This document shows, piece after piece, positions 46,759 to 56,575 of a DNA stretch of 64,000 nt. Origin of the DNA: Clostridia bacterium (lineage in GTDB: Bacteria; Bacillota; Clostridia; TANB77; CAG-508); assembly GCA_017456555.1 (NCBI GenBank), contig JAFTJF010000011.1, positions 347,831 to 411,830 of the forward strand, in the 5' to 3' direction. Under the pieces are notes generated by a model. That model did no database searches, was not told the origin of the DNA, and saw nothing but the letters and a program-made list of their open reading frames with translations. Position numbers and translations under genes: made by a program. Numbering within the stretch: position 1 is the first letter of the stretch; each line of letters opens with the position of its first letter.

Positions 46759-47997
46759 ATGAAGTATTTATATCTTTTACAACAAGCATTGATATGGATA
46801 ATAACAATATATTGGGCATATCAAATAGTTGTTAGTTTTTGTTCTTTAATAAAATTAAAAGACAAAAAATTATTAATTGAAAAAGATCATAAATTTATGG
46901 CAATTGTGCCTGCTCATAACGAAGAAGCTGTAATTAGAAATTTAGTAGAAAGTTTAAATGCACAAGATTATCCTAAAGAACTATATGATGTATATGTTAT
47001 AGCAGATAACTGTACAGATGCAACAGCAGAAATTGCAAAAGAAGCTGGAGCAATAGTTTTAAAAAGATTTGATGAACAAAATAAAACAAAAGGTCATGCA
47101 TTAAATTGGTTTATTAAACAAAAAATCGAAGAAAATGCAGATTATGATGCTCTTTGTGTATTTGATGCTGATAATATAGTAGATAAAAATTTCTTAAAAA
47201 ATATGACTAAAAAACTTTGCCAAGGTGAAGAAGTTGTTCAAGGATATAGAGATATCAAAAATCCTACAGATTCATGGATTGCTGGTGGATATGCAATATT
47301 CTATTGGATGATGCACAGATTTTATCACTTAGCTAGATATAATTTAGGATTATCTCCATTATTAAATGGAACCGGATTTATGGTAAAATTTGATTTATTA
47401 AAACCAAATGGATGGCAAACAATTACATTAACAGAAGATATTGAATATTCATTAATAAATATTGCTCAAGGAAGAAAATTAGGTTGGGCAGTTGATGCTA
47501 TAGTATATGACGAACAACCAGTAACTTTTAAAGCTAGTTGGTCACAACGTTCTAGATGGACAGTAGGACATTTACAATGTATGAAAGAATATACTGGAAA
47601 ATTAATTAATGGTGTAAAAGAATATAAAACATTAATGAATTTTGATGGAGCATTATATTTATTTGGTATTCCAATGATGTTATTAACATTCTTATTACTA
47701 GGTGTTAACACATTATTATATGTTGGTTCAGAAATGACATTAATGGATTTAGTTGGTAACTATTCTAGATATTTATTTGCAACATTTATAATGCCAGTAG
47801 TTACTGGAGTTGCAATTATGGCTTTAGAAAAGAAACCAATAAAACCTATGATAAAAGGAATATTAATGTATCCAATATTCATGGGATCATGGATAATAAT
47901 TAATATTAAATGTTTAATTAAACCAAATACAAAATGGGAAAAAATTGAACACGTTAGAGATATTAATATACAAGAAGTTAAAAGTGTAATAAATTAA
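46759..47997 (+). CDS. Membrane GT2 glycosyltransferase
   Basis: 412 residues. One N-terminal helix (about 8-30), a GT-A domain (about 45-270), then three to four helices at the end. Processive-type motifs are all present: FMAIVPAHNEEAVI, VIADNCTDAT, CVFDADNIV (DxD), TLTEDIEYS (TED) and SWSQRSRWTVGH (QxxRW). These are features of cellulose/hyaluronan/poly-GlcNAc synthase-like enzymes that make or flip a polysaccharide through the membrane. It stands alone with its own promoter and terminator, so partner genes for export are not evident. AAGAGG precedes the ATG. Sugar unknown. Confidence 0.9.
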   Translation: MKYLYLLQQALIWIITIYWAYQIVVSFCSLIKLKDKKLLIEKDHKFMAIVPAHNEEAVIRNLVESLNAQDYPKELYDVYVIADNCTDATAEIAKEAGAIVLKRFDEQNKTKGHALNWFIKQKIEENADYDALCVFDADNIVDKNFLKNMTKKLCQGEEVVQGYRDIKNPTDSWIAGGYAIFYWMMHRFYHLARYNLGLSPLLNGTGFMVKFDLLKPNGWQTITLTEDIEYSLINIAQGRKLGWAVDAIVYDEQPVTFKASWSQRSRWTVGHLQCMKEYTGKLINGVKEYKTLMNFDGALYLFGIPMMLLTFLLLGVNTLLYVGSEMTLMDLVGNYSRYLFATFIMPVVTGVAIMALEKKPIKPMIKGILMYPIFMGSWIIINIKCLIKPNTKWEKIEHVRDINIQEVKSVIN

Positions 47998-48012
47998 TGA
48001 AAATAATACAGT

Positions 48013-48044
48013 AAGAGATAGATGAAAGTCTATCTCTTTTTTTA
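48013..48044 (+). terminator. Intrinsic terminator of the GT2 gene
   Basis: Perfect ten-base stem AAGAGATAGA / TCTATCTCTT (48013-48022, 48029-48038) and T-run. Confidence 0.9.
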
Positions 48045-48268
48045 TGTTTATAGACTATATATGAAATAGCGAAAAGATTTTGAATTATTTGCTAACTAAA
48101 TGGTTTAGAAAAAGAGAGAAAAAAGTAGAAATACAATGTTTTTTTACTCTTAATTAATTCAAAAAAGTGGTATTTATACTTGTAAAAATTGGAAAAAAAT
48201 GATAGTATAACGTTGTGTGTTTTTGAGCACAAAAAGAATAAAAAACAAAAATAGAAGGGATTTATTTT

Positions 48269-49189
48269 ATGCCAGAATTAGAAAGACAATTACAAGAAAT
48301 TGTAAAGAAAAACAACGTTTTAAAAAATGAACCTATGGCAAAACATACTTCTTTTAAAATTGGTGGAATTGCTGATTACTTTATAAAAGTAACAAATATA
48401 GAAGAATTAAAAAAAATATTAGAATTTAGTAATAAAAATAAAATTCCTATAACAATAGTTGGAAATGGTACCAACATTCTTGTAAGAGATGGTGGAATTA
48501 GAGGAATTGTAATAAAATTAGAACTAAATGGCTTTAAGATAAAAAGAGTAAGTGCAGAAGATGTTCTAATAACTGTTGAATCAGGAATGACTTTAGCTGC
48601 GCTTGCAGCAATAGCTTTAAAAGAAGAAATTACAGGGTTAGAATTTTTAGCTGGAATACCAGGCTCAATAGGTGGAGCAATTAGAATGAATGCTGGAGCT
48701 TATGGTGGAGAAATGAAAGATCTTGTTGTAAAAACAAGATATATGACCTATGATGGAAAAATCAAAACTTTAGAATTGTCAAAACATGAATTTGAATATA
48801 GAAATAGCGTTTTTTCAAAAATGGATGTAATCATAATAGATACAACAATAAAAGCGAAAAAAGGAAGCAAATTAGAAATCCAAGAAAAAATGGACGAATA
48901 TTCAGCATCAAGAAAAAAAGCTCAACCTTTAGAATATCCAAATGCAGGAAGTACTTTTAAAAGAAAAGAAGGTGTTTTAACTGCAAAATTAATTGATGAA
49001 TGTGGACTAAAAGGTTTTAGTGTTGGAGATGCGGAAGTATCTACTAAACATGCTGGTTTTATAATTAATAAAGGAAAAGCAACAGCGAAAGATATTTTAG
49101 AGCTAGTTGAACATATAAAAACAGAAATTAAGAAAAAATATGATTTAGATATAGAATTAGAAATTTTAGTGTTAGGAGAAGAAAAATAA
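48269..49189 (+). CDS. murB: UDP-N-acetylenolpyruvoylglucosamine reductase
   Basis: 306 residues, type-II MurB size. FAD-binding region GNGTNILVRDGGIRGIV, then GLEFLAGIPGSIGGAIRMNAGAYG, the YRNSVF segment and the substrate-site Ser in AGSTFKRKEG. It makes UDP-MurNAc for cell-wall synthesis. AAGGGATTT precedes the ATG. The TAATG at its end overlaps the next start by one base, so murB and the YvcK-like gene are translationally coupled. Confidence 0.97.
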   Translation: MPELERQLQEIVKKNNVLKNEPMAKHTSFKIGGIADYFIKVTNIEELKKILEFSNKNKIPITIVGNGTNILVRDGGIRGIVIKLELNGFKIKRVSAEDVLITVESGMTLAALAAIALKEEITGLEFLAGIPGSIGGAIRMNAGAYGGEMKDLVVKTRYMTYDGKIKTLELSKHEFEYRNSVFSKMDVIIIDTTIKAKKGSKLEIQEKMDEYSASRKKAQPLEYPNAGSTFKRKEGVLTAKLIDECGLKGFSVGDAEVSTKHAGFIINKGKATAKDILELVEHIKTEIKKKYDLDIELEILVLGEEK

Positions 49190-50829
49190 TGAAATCTTTT
49201 TTTGAGTGGTTTAAAGCAAGTACAAAGGTTAAAAGATGGATTCTTTTAATTCTTGTTGGTGTTATATTAACTTGTTATGGTATGGCAAAAATCATTACTT
49301 CACCAGAATTATCAATATTTGAAGTGTTAAAAATAGTTGTAATATTTGTTAGTGGTTTTATTGCAATTGTTACAAGTATTGTCTTTATTCAAAAAAGAAG
49401 TTTGGAAATAATTATAGAGGCAAATAATACAAATACAGAAGCTAGTAAAAAAGCAAAAGCAAATATTAAATCATTAATATTTAATAAAAAAGTTTATGAA
49501 GAAGGCCCTAAAGTTGTTATCATAGGCGGAGGACATGGATTAAATAATGTAATTGAAGGTTTTAAAAAGTATACAAATAATATCACTGCAATTGTAACAA
49601 TGTCTGATTATGGAAATATTCCAACAGCATCAAGAAGAGCTTTAGATACTCTTCCATTAAAAGATATTAAAGATTCAATTATTGCGATGTCTGATAAAGA
49701 AGATATAATGAGAAAACTTTTAAATTGGAATTTCAAAAATGAAAGATTAAGAGGATTAAACTTTGGAGATATTTATTTAACAGCAATGAATGAAATGTAC
49801 AATAATATTTCAGAAGCAATATTAAAAAGTACAGAAGTTTTAAATATCACAGGAAGAGTAATGCCTGTTACTTTAGATGAAATTACAATTTGTGCTGAGT
49901 TAACAGACGGAACTACTATAAAACAAAAAGATAGAATTCCTGAGATTGTTACTGAAAAAGTTGAATCAATAAATAGAATTTATATATCACCATCAAATTG
50001 TAGACCATCACCAGGGGTAATTGAATCGATTGAAGATGCCGATGTTATAATTATAGGTCCAGGAAGCTTATACACAAATGTACTTCCAAACCTACTTGTT
50101 AAAAATGTTTCAAAAGCAATAAGAGATAGTAAAGCTCTAAAATTCTATATTTCAAACATAATGACAGAACCAGGTCAAACAGATAACTATACATTATCAG
50201 ATCACATAAGAGCAATTCAAGAACATGTTGGAACAGGTGTTGTTGACTATTGTTTAGCAGATACTGGTGAAGTAATTCCAGAATATATTAGAAAATATAA
50301 TAAAGAAGGTTCTGATTTAGTAGAAATAGATAACAAAAAATTAAGTGGCTATAATGTAAAAGTAATTCAAAGAAATATGTCATGTGTAAAAAATGACAAA
50401 ATTAGACATAATCCAGATATAATAGCTGCTACAATAATTGAAATGATTTGTAATGACCTTAAATTCCATGATATGCAAAATGATACAGAATACCTATTGT
50501 TACAATCAGTTTTAAAAGAGCAAAAGAAAATCCAAGCTCAACAAGAAAAGAGATTAACAAAAGTTTCTAAAAAAGGTGGACTTTTAAGTAAATTACCAAA
50601 AGAAAAAGAATCAAGAAAAAGTAGCAAATTTAAAGAAAAATATAAAGATAGAGTTGAATCTATTCAAAATACAGACAATAAAACTGCTGAAAATAGAAGA
50701 ATAGCAGAAGAAATTGAAAAAATGGAAAGAGCCAAAAGAGAAGCTCAAAATGGTAAAAGAACTATGTTTGATAGAGAACAACCAAAAAGAGAGCCAATGA
50801 AAAGAAACCAAGGAAAAAGAAGTATGTAA
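49189..50829 (+). CDS. Divergent YvcK/CofD-like protein with membrane anchor
   Basis: 546 residues. Two membrane helices (about 18-36 and 42-66), then a CofD/YvcK-like fold: VVIIGGGHGLNNVIEGFKKY, IIGPGSLYTNVLPNLL and the domain end YNVKVIQRNMS. Normal YvcK has a TDDGGSSG-type loop after the first strand; here that place reads TMSDYGNIPTAS, so the Gly-Ser loop is replaced. The C-terminal ~85 residues are Lys/Arg/Glu-rich and coiled-coil-like. YvcK of Firmicutes binds UDP-GlcNAc and affects cell-wall and carbon balance; murB next door fits. rapZ and whiA, often in this cluster, are absent nearby. Confidence 0.75.
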   Translation: MKSFFEWFKASTKVKRWILLILVGVILTCYGMAKIITSPELSIFEVLKIVVIFVSGFIAIVTSIVFIQKRSLEIIIEANNTNTEASKKAKANIKSLIFNKKVYEEGPKVVIIGGGHGLNNVIEGFKKYTNNITAIVTMSDYGNIPTASRRALDTLPLKDIKDSIIAMSDKEDIMRKLLNWNFKNERLRGLNFGDIYLTAMNEMYNNISEAILKSTEVLNITGRVMPVTLDEITICAELTDGTTIKQKDRIPEIVTEKVESINRIYISPSNCRPSPGVIESIEDADVIIIGPGSLYTNVLPNLLVKNVSKAIRDSKALKFYISNIMTEPGQTDNYTLSDHIRAIQEHVGTGVVDYCLADTGEVIPEYIRKYNKEGSDLVEIDNKKLSGYNVKVIQRNMSCVKNDKIRHNPDIIAATIIEMICNDLKFHDMQNDTEYLLLQSVLKEQKKIQAQQEKRLTKVSKKGGLLSKLPKEKESRKSSKFKEKYKDRVESIQNTDNKTAENRRIAEEIEKMERAKREAQNGKRTMFDREQPKREPMKRNQGKRSM

Positions 50830-50845
50830 GAGGTAAGGGGTACAA

Positions 50846-52879
50846 ATGAAAATAACTAAAAAGCAAATTGAATTAAAAGATTGTTTAAATAAAGAGTGGA
50901 TTTTAACAAACGGAACTGGTGGATTTTGTTCATCAACAGTAATAGGAGCTAATACTAGAAGATATCATGGATTATTAGTTGCTCCACTTTTAGCACCTGC
51001 ACAAAGACATTTATTAATTTCAAAATTAGATGAAAGTATAACTGTAGAAGGGGAAGAATATAATTTATTTACAAATGTTTGTGAAAATTATATTTCAGAT
51101 GGATATAAATACCAAGAAAGTTTTGAAAAAGAATATTTACCAGTATATACTTACAAAGTAAATGATATAAAAATTGTAAAAACAATTTCAATGATTTATG
51201 GTAAAAATACTGTTGTCGTTCAATACAAAATTAAAAATGGAAAAAATGAAGCAAAATTAAAATTAGCTCCAATAATTAATTTTAGAGATTTCCATCATAT
51301 GACAACAAATCATTCTTTCTCATTAAAACAAGAAATAAATGAAAACAAAATTAAAATTGAAGTAGATGGAAATCAAACTCCAATTTATATGTTCTCTGAT
51401 TCAGGAGAGTATATAATTCATGAAAATGATATTTTCAAAAACATGTTATATTTAAAAGAAGAAGAAAGAGGATTTTATCCAAAAGAAAATCTTGCTGTTC
51501 CAGGAAGATTCGAAATAGTGATAAAACCTAGAGAATCTAAAGAAATTACTTTTGTAGCATCACTTGAAAATGATATAGAACAAATAGATAGTAATAAAGT
51601 ATTTAAACAAGAAAAAGAAAGACTAGCAAAAATTATAGATGAAACTGGTCTTATGATCAGTAAATCTAAATTAACAAAACAAGAAAAAGAATATAATGAA
51701 TTATTAAAAGATTTAATAATTTCAGCAGATAGCTTTATAATCAATAGACCACTATTTGGAACTCATTCAATTTTAGCTGGTTTTCCATGGTTTTTAGATT
51801 GGGGTAGAGATACTTTAATTGCATATGAAGGACTACTACTTTTAACAAAAAGATTTGACTTAGCTAAAGAAATTTTATTAACTTTTACAAGAGATATTAG
51901 GTCAGGTTTAGTTCCTAATGGATATTCAGAAGCTGATAATAAACCACTATATAACAGTGCTGATGCATCACTTTTATTATTCGAACAAGTTAATAAATTT
52001 TTACAATATACAAAAGACTATGATTTTATTAAAGAAAATGTTTATGAACATTTAAAAGATATAATTGAAAATTATAGTCAAGGTATAGAATTAGATAATA
52101 ACAATATTTATATAGCAGAAGATGGATTACTTTCTTCTGGAACAGAAACAACTCAAAATACATGGATGGATGCAAAAATAGGAAATTTTGCAGTTACTCC
52201 AAGAAATGGAAAAGTAGTTGAACTTAATAGTCTTTGGTATAATGCATTAAAAACTTTAGAAAATTTAGCAAATAAATTTGACGAAAAAGATGTTGCTGAT
52301 AGATGTAGAAAAGTTGCAAACAAACATCAAAAAGTTTTTGAAGAACAATTCTTTAATAAGAAGAGAAAATCTTTGTATGATGTAATTGGTGATTCCAAAA
52401 TAAGGCCAAATCAATTATTTAGTATATCAACAACATATCCAGTAATAAAACCATCTTCAGAAATAGGTAAAACAATTTTTAGAACAATAACTTCAAAACT
52501 TTTAACAAAATATGGATTACGTACTTTAGCAAAAGGCGAAGAAGGATACATTGCATATTATGAAGGTGATCCAGTAAAAAGAGATATGAGTTATCATCAA
52601 GGTGTTGTATGGGTTTGGTTAATAGGATTATACCATGATGCATTTAAAAATATTATTGATGATGAAAAAGATAGATTAGAAAAAGAAAAATTAAAAATAG
52701 AATATGAAAAATTTGTAAAAAGTGTGTTTACTACTTTTAAAACAGAGATAAATGGACCAGAAGGAATCGGAACTCTATCAGAGTTATACAATTCACAAAC
52801 TCCTTTTAAACCAGCAGGAACTTTTTCTCAAGCTTGGAGTGTTTCAGAAGTTTTAAAAATAGTTACAAAATTAAAATAA
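50846..52879 (+). CDS. Glycogen debranching enzyme (amylo-alpha-1,6-glucosidase type)
   Basis: 677 residues. N-terminal GDE domain (about 1-230) with EWILTNGTGGFCSSTVIGANTRRYHGLL and then the (alpha/alpha)6 GH133-type domain with FPWFLDWGRDTLIAYEGLLL (catalytic Asp region), NTWMDAKIG and a Glu near PEGIGTLSEL. It hydrolyses alpha-1,6 branches of glycogen-like glucans, complementing the GH57 branching enzyme at 20.7 kb although the two lie 28 kb apart. AGGTAAGGGG precedes the ATG. It starts 16 bases after the YvcK-like gene, so may share its transcript. Confidence 0.92.
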   Translation: MKITKKQIELKDCLNKEWILTNGTGGFCSSTVIGANTRRYHGLLVAPLLAPAQRHLLISKLDESITVEGEEYNLFTNVCENYISDGYKYQESFEKEYLPVYTYKVNDIKIVKTISMIYGKNTVVVQYKIKNGKNEAKLKLAPIINFRDFHHMTTNHSFSLKQEINENKIKIEVDGNQTPIYMFSDSGEYIIHENDIFKNMLYLKEEERGFYPKENLAVPGRFEIVIKPRESKEITFVASLENDIEQIDSNKVFKQEKERLAKIIDETGLMISKSKLTKQEKEYNELLKDLIISADSFIINRPLFGTHSILAGFPWFLDWGRDTLIAYEGLLLLTKRFDLAKEILLTFTRDIRSGLVPNGYSEADNKPLYNSADASLLLFEQVNKFLQYTKDYDFIKENVYEHLKDIIENYSQGIELDNNNIYIAEDGLLSSGTETTQNTWMDAKIGNFAVTPRNGKVVELNSLWYNALKTLENLANKFDEKDVADRCRKVANKHQKVFEEQFFNKKRKSLYDVIGDSKIRPNQLFSISTTYPVIKPSSEIGKTIFRTITSKLLTKYGLRTLAKGEEGYIAYYEGDPVKRDMSYHQGVVWVWLIGLYHDAFKNIIDDEKDRLEKEKLKIEYEKFVKSVFTTFKTEINGPEGIGTLSELYNSQTPFKPAGTFSQAWSVSEVLKIVTKLK

Positions 52880-52914
52880 AATACCGTCAAGTATTGGTGG
52901 TTAGATGTATGAAG

Positions 52915-52948
52915 AAATTGCCAAAATTGAACTTTTGGCAATTTTTTG
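52915..52948 (+). terminator. Intrinsic terminator of the debranching enzyme
   Basis: Perfect 12-base stem AAATTGCCAAAA / TTTTGGCAATTT (52915-52926, 52933-52944) with a T-run. Confidence 0.9.
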
Positions 52949-53002
52949 TATATATAACAAAAAGATTTGGTGATGTATGTTCAAAAATCAGGAGGTTTTG
53001 AA

Positions 53003-53722
53003 ATGATTGAAATTAAAAATGTTAGTAAATCATATGTGAAAGGGCAAAAATCTGTAAATAATTTGAATTTAGAGATTAAAGATGGCGAAATATTTGGCTT
53101 TTTAGGACCAAATGGAGCCGGAAAAACAACAACTATAAGAATGATTACAGGAATTTTGCAATTAGATGAAGGCGAAATTTTTATAGATGGTACAAGCATT
53201 TCAAAAAATCCAGTAGAAGCAAAAAAGAAATTTGGATTTGTTCCAGATAATCCTGATTTATTTTTGAAATTAAAAGGAATTGAATATTTGAATTTTCTAG
53301 CTGATATTTATAAAGTCCCTAAAAAGGAAAGATTAGAAAAAATAGAAAATCTTTCTAAGAAATTTAATATCTATGAGAATTTAAATGACAAAATACAAAA
53401 CTATTCTCATGGTATGAGACAAAAAATTATTGTAATTGGTGCGCTTTTACATAGCCCTAAAAACTGGATATTAGATGAACCTATGACTGGTTTAGATCCA
53501 AAGTCTTCTCATGATTTAAAAGAATTAATGAGAGAACATGCTAAAAATGGAAACACAGTATTTTTCTCGACGCATGTTTTAGAAGTTGCAGAAAAACTAT
53601 GTGATAGAATTGGAATAATAAATAAAGGTGAATTGATTTTCGTTGGTACTTATGAAGAAATGAAAGCAAAATTTAAAGAAAATGCATCTCTTGAAGAAAT
53701 GTTTTTAGAAATTACAGAATAA
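53003..53722 (+). CDS. ABC transporter ATP-binding protein
   Basis: 239 residues, single ATPase domain. Walker A FLGPNGAGKTT, signature NYSHGMRQK, Walker B NWILDEPMTG and the switch His in FFSTHVLEV are in order, typical of ABC-2 export ATPases. The ATG at 53003 is chosen because AGGAGG is at 52990-52995; an upstream frame from 52967 would add residues lacking homology to ATPases. The permease partner follows at 53821 after a 98-base gap without terminator. Confidence 0.94.
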   Translation: MIEIKNVSKSYVKGQKSVNNLNLEIKDGEIFGFLGPNGAGKTTTIRMITGILQLDEGEIFIDGTSISKNPVEAKKKFGFVPDNPDLFLKLKGIEYLNFLADIYKVPKKERLEKIENLSKKFNIYENLNDKIQNYSHGMRQKIIVIGALLHSPKNWILDEPMTGLDPKSSHDLKELMREHAKNGNTVFFSTHVLEVAEKLCDRIGIINKGELIFVGTYEEMKAKFKENASLEEMFLEITE

Positions 53723-53820
53723 AATTTGTTACATAAATTATAGATTTTACTAACAAATTAATGTGTTAGGGTGAATTATAACCTAAACAAATTTGATTTT
53801 AATAAAGAATGGAATGAATT

Positions 53821-55461
53821 ATGAAAGAAATATTTTTATTAACGAAAATTTTATTAAAAAGTTCTACAAGTGATGGAAATCAGAAAAATAAAGGAAAGGC
53901 GAGCGGATTTGGCAAATTTCTTATATTGCTTTTGGTATATGGCTATATAGTAATTTTTATGACAGGTATTAGTTATGCTGCTATAAGTAGCTTGATTTTA
54001 GTAAATCAACCAGCCATATTTTTAAACTTGGCTTTTGTTTTACTTTTAGGATTTGGAATAATTCAAACAATAATAACAAGTTTGAATATATTATATTTTT
54101 CAAAAGATTTAGACTTTTTATTACCACTTCCAATAACACCACAAAAAGTAATATTATCAAAACTAAATTGTTTAGTAGTTTCTCAATATATGACATCTGC
54201 TTTATTAGTATTACCAGGACTTATAGTATATGGAGTATTACTAAATTTTGGTGCTTCTTATTATATTATTTCAGGATTAGCTTTATTGCTATTTCCGTTA
54301 ATACCAGTAGCACTGATATCGTTTTTAGTGACTATTATTATGAAATTTACTAAAATTATTAAAAATAAAGAAATGGTTCAATATATTACTGTTTTTCTGA
54401 CTTTATTTTTGATAATTGGAGTTTCAGGGATTTCAGGAGAAAATTCGAGCGAAGAACTAGCTAACAGTTTATTACAAACTAATGGATTTGTTCAATCTTT
54501 TTCAAAAGTATTTCCAACTATTAGTTTAGTAATGAACTCAATTTTAAACTATAGCAATGTAAATGGAATTATTAATATTGTAATACTTGCAACTTTTTCT
54601 ATAGGTATTTATTATATAATTTCACTTATTATTTCGAAATTATATGCAAAAACAGTAATTTCAATTACTACAGTTAAGAATAAAAAAACAAAGAAAATTG
54701 AAAATATAGAAGAAATTAAAACAAATGGTATCTTTTTATCATATTTGAAAAAAGAATTTAAATTATTAGTGAGAAATCCAATATTTTTTATGCAATGTGT
54801 ATTGCCATCTATAATATTTCCAATTATAATTACTGTACCTGCAATTATAGAACTAAAAAACACAACTCCAGATATGGCTTTGCTACAATCAGATTTTTCA
54901 AATATAATTAATACAAATTTTGGATTTATGTGTTTTATGATTGCAATATTGGTATTTTATTTATTTAATTATACATCAATTACAGCAATATCAAGAGACG
55001 GACAAAATGCAGTATTTATGAAATATATACCAGTATCACTAGAAAAGCAAATAATGTATAAAATTATGCCAGGAATATTGTTAAATATATTACCAATAAT
55101 ATATGTTTTAATTTTTGGAATAATTTGTATTCCAGGATTAGAACTAAAAACAATTCTATATACAGCAGTTGTTGCAATATTAATAAATATTTTAAATAAT
55201 ATTTTAATGATAATTGTAGATTTAAAAAATCCAAAATTAAAATGGATAACAGAGCAAGCAGTAGTAAAACAAAATTTCAATATGTTTTTTGCAATGGCGT
55301 TTATAGGAGTAGAAACAGTTTTACTTGTTTTATTAGGGACTTTTTTAGTAAATTTAAATTATTTGGCAATAGCTTTAATAGTAGTATTTGCAATAACTAT
55401 AATTGGTTTGAAAAACTATATAAAAAATAATAAAGAAAAAATATTTGATAAAATTATTTAA
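53821..55461 (+). CDS. ABC-2 type permease subunit
   Basis: 546 residues with about twelve membrane helices and basic cytoplasmic loops. The start MKEIFLLTKILLKSS and two similar halves, each with a large hydrophobic block, fit the large ABC-2 permeases of Firmicutes (YhaP/Bacillus-type 'putative permease'). It would work with the ATPase upstream to export a substrate that cannot be named. GGAATG lies before the ATG. The next gene starts 17 bases on. Confidence 0.82.
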   Translation: MKEIFLLTKILLKSSTSDGNQKNKGKASGFGKFLILLLVYGYIVIFMTGISYAAISSLILVNQPAIFLNLAFVLLLGFGIIQTIITSLNILYFSKDLDFLLPLPITPQKVILSKLNCLVVSQYMTSALLVLPGLIVYGVLLNFGASYYIISGLALLLFPLIPVALISFLVTIIMKFTKIIKNKEMVQYITVFLTLFLIIGVSGISGENSSEELANSLLQTNGFVQSFSKVFPTISLVMNSILNYSNVNGIINIVILATFSIGIYYIISLIISKLYAKTVISITTVKNKKTKKIENIEEIKTNGIFLSYLKKEFKLLVRNPIFFMQCVLPSIIFPIIITVPAIIELKNTTPDMALLQSDFSNIINTNFGFMCFMIAILVFYLFNYTSITAISRDGQNAVFMKYIPVSLEKQIMYKIMPGILLNILPIIYVLIFGIICIPGLELKTILYTAVVAILINILNNILMIIVDLKNPKLKWITEQAVVKQNFNMFFAMAFIGVETVLLVLLGTFLVNLNYLAIALIVVFAITIIGLKNYIKNNKEKIFDKII

Positions 55462-55478
55462 AATAGAGAGGATATAAT

Positions 55479-56420
55479 ATGGACTCAGGAGTTAAAGCTT
55501 TTTATAAAATAATGGATGAAATTTGTGAAGAAAGAAATATTGAGCAAAAAGTAATTTCATATGGTTGGATAACAGAATTAAAAAAAGATGATATTTCAAA
55601 ATATATCATAGGTTATCAATTTGAATTAAATAGTGCGATTTCTTATAATATTGCTGGAGATAAATTTGCAACATATGAAGTTTTAAAATCAAATAATGTT
55701 CCAACAATAGAACATAGAATGATTTTTAATCCTCAAACAAGAAGCAGATATTACAAAAATAAATTTTTAAATGAAGCAAAAGAATTGTTAAAACAAAATG
55801 AAAATAAATTAGTTGTAAAAGCAAATGATTCTTGTAAAGGAAAAGATGTATATTATTGTTCAACAGAAAATGAAATAGAAGAAACTGTTCAAAAATTATT
55901 TGACGAGAAGAATGATACTTTAAGTGCATGTCCATATTTAGAAATAGATTATGAATATAGAGTAATTTATTTGTGTGGAGAAATACTATATATTTATAAA
56001 AAGAAAAAGCCTTATATAATAGGAGATGGAAAATCAACTGTAAAAGAATTGATAGATAAAAAGTTTAGTCAAGAGCCAGTTGATTTATGCAGAGAATTAG
56101 ATATGAATTATATACCTAAAGAAAATGAGGAAGTAACAATATCTTGGAAACACAATTTAAGTAGTGGAGCAGAACCAATACTTGTTGATGATAGCGATGA
56201 ATATTTACCTAAAATCAAAGAAATTGCTTTAAATGCAGGAAATGCAATGAACATCAAATTTGCAAGTGTGGATATTGCATTAACAAATAATAAAGAAATT
56301 CTTGTTATGGAAGTAAATGGCAGTGTTTGTATGAATAAATTTGCAGAAATTATTCCAAATGGCTATGAAATAGCTAAGAATATTTATGCAAAGGCAATAG
56401 ATAAAATGTTTGCAGAATAA
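55479..56420 (+). CDS. ATP-grasp ligase of unknown substrate, in an ABC exporter operon
   Basis: 313 residues. ATP-grasp features: N-terminal IAGDKFATYEVLKSNNVPT, the ATP-binding KLVVKANDSCKGKDV, a Lys/Glu pair in YLEIDYEYRVIYL, the GDGKSTVKELI segment seen in CphA/GshAB-like enzymes, and the metal site VMEVNGSVCMNKF (Glu-x-Asn). Such enzymes join a carboxylate to an amine or thiol. The short size (no extra ligase domain) and position behind the exporter suggest an amide-forming step for an exported compound; this is inferred. AGAGAGG precedes the ATG. Confidence 0.83.
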   Translation: MDSGVKAFYKIMDEICEERNIEQKVISYGWITELKKDDISKYIIGYQFELNSAISYNIAGDKFATYEVLKSNNVPTIEHRMIFNPQTRSRYYKNKFLNEAKELLKQNENKLVVKANDSCKGKDVYYCSTENEIEETVQKLFDEKNDTLSACPYLEIDYEYRVIYLCGEILYIYKKKKPYIIGDGKSTVKELIDKKFSQEPVDLCRELDMNYIPKENEEVTISWKHNLSSGAEPILVDDSDEYLPKIKEIALNAGNAMNIKFASVDIALTNNKEILVMEVNGSVCMNKFAEIIPNGYEIAKNIYAKAIDKMFAE

Positions 56421-56440
56421 GGTTTTTGTTCAAAAATAAC

Positions 56441-56469
56441 TTGACAGTTTACAATAATACATATAAAAT
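56441..56469 (+). promoter_or_regulatory. Promoter of rny
   Basis: TTGACA (56441-56446), 17-base spacer, TAAAAT (56464-56469), about 106 bases before the rny ATG. Confidence 0.8.
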
Positions 56470-56575
56470 AATAACGTAGGTAAAAATACAATATAAATTA
56501 TATAAATAATTAACAAATTTATGAAATAATTTTGTTGTACATTGAAAAATTAATAGAAAAGAGGTAAATGTAATT

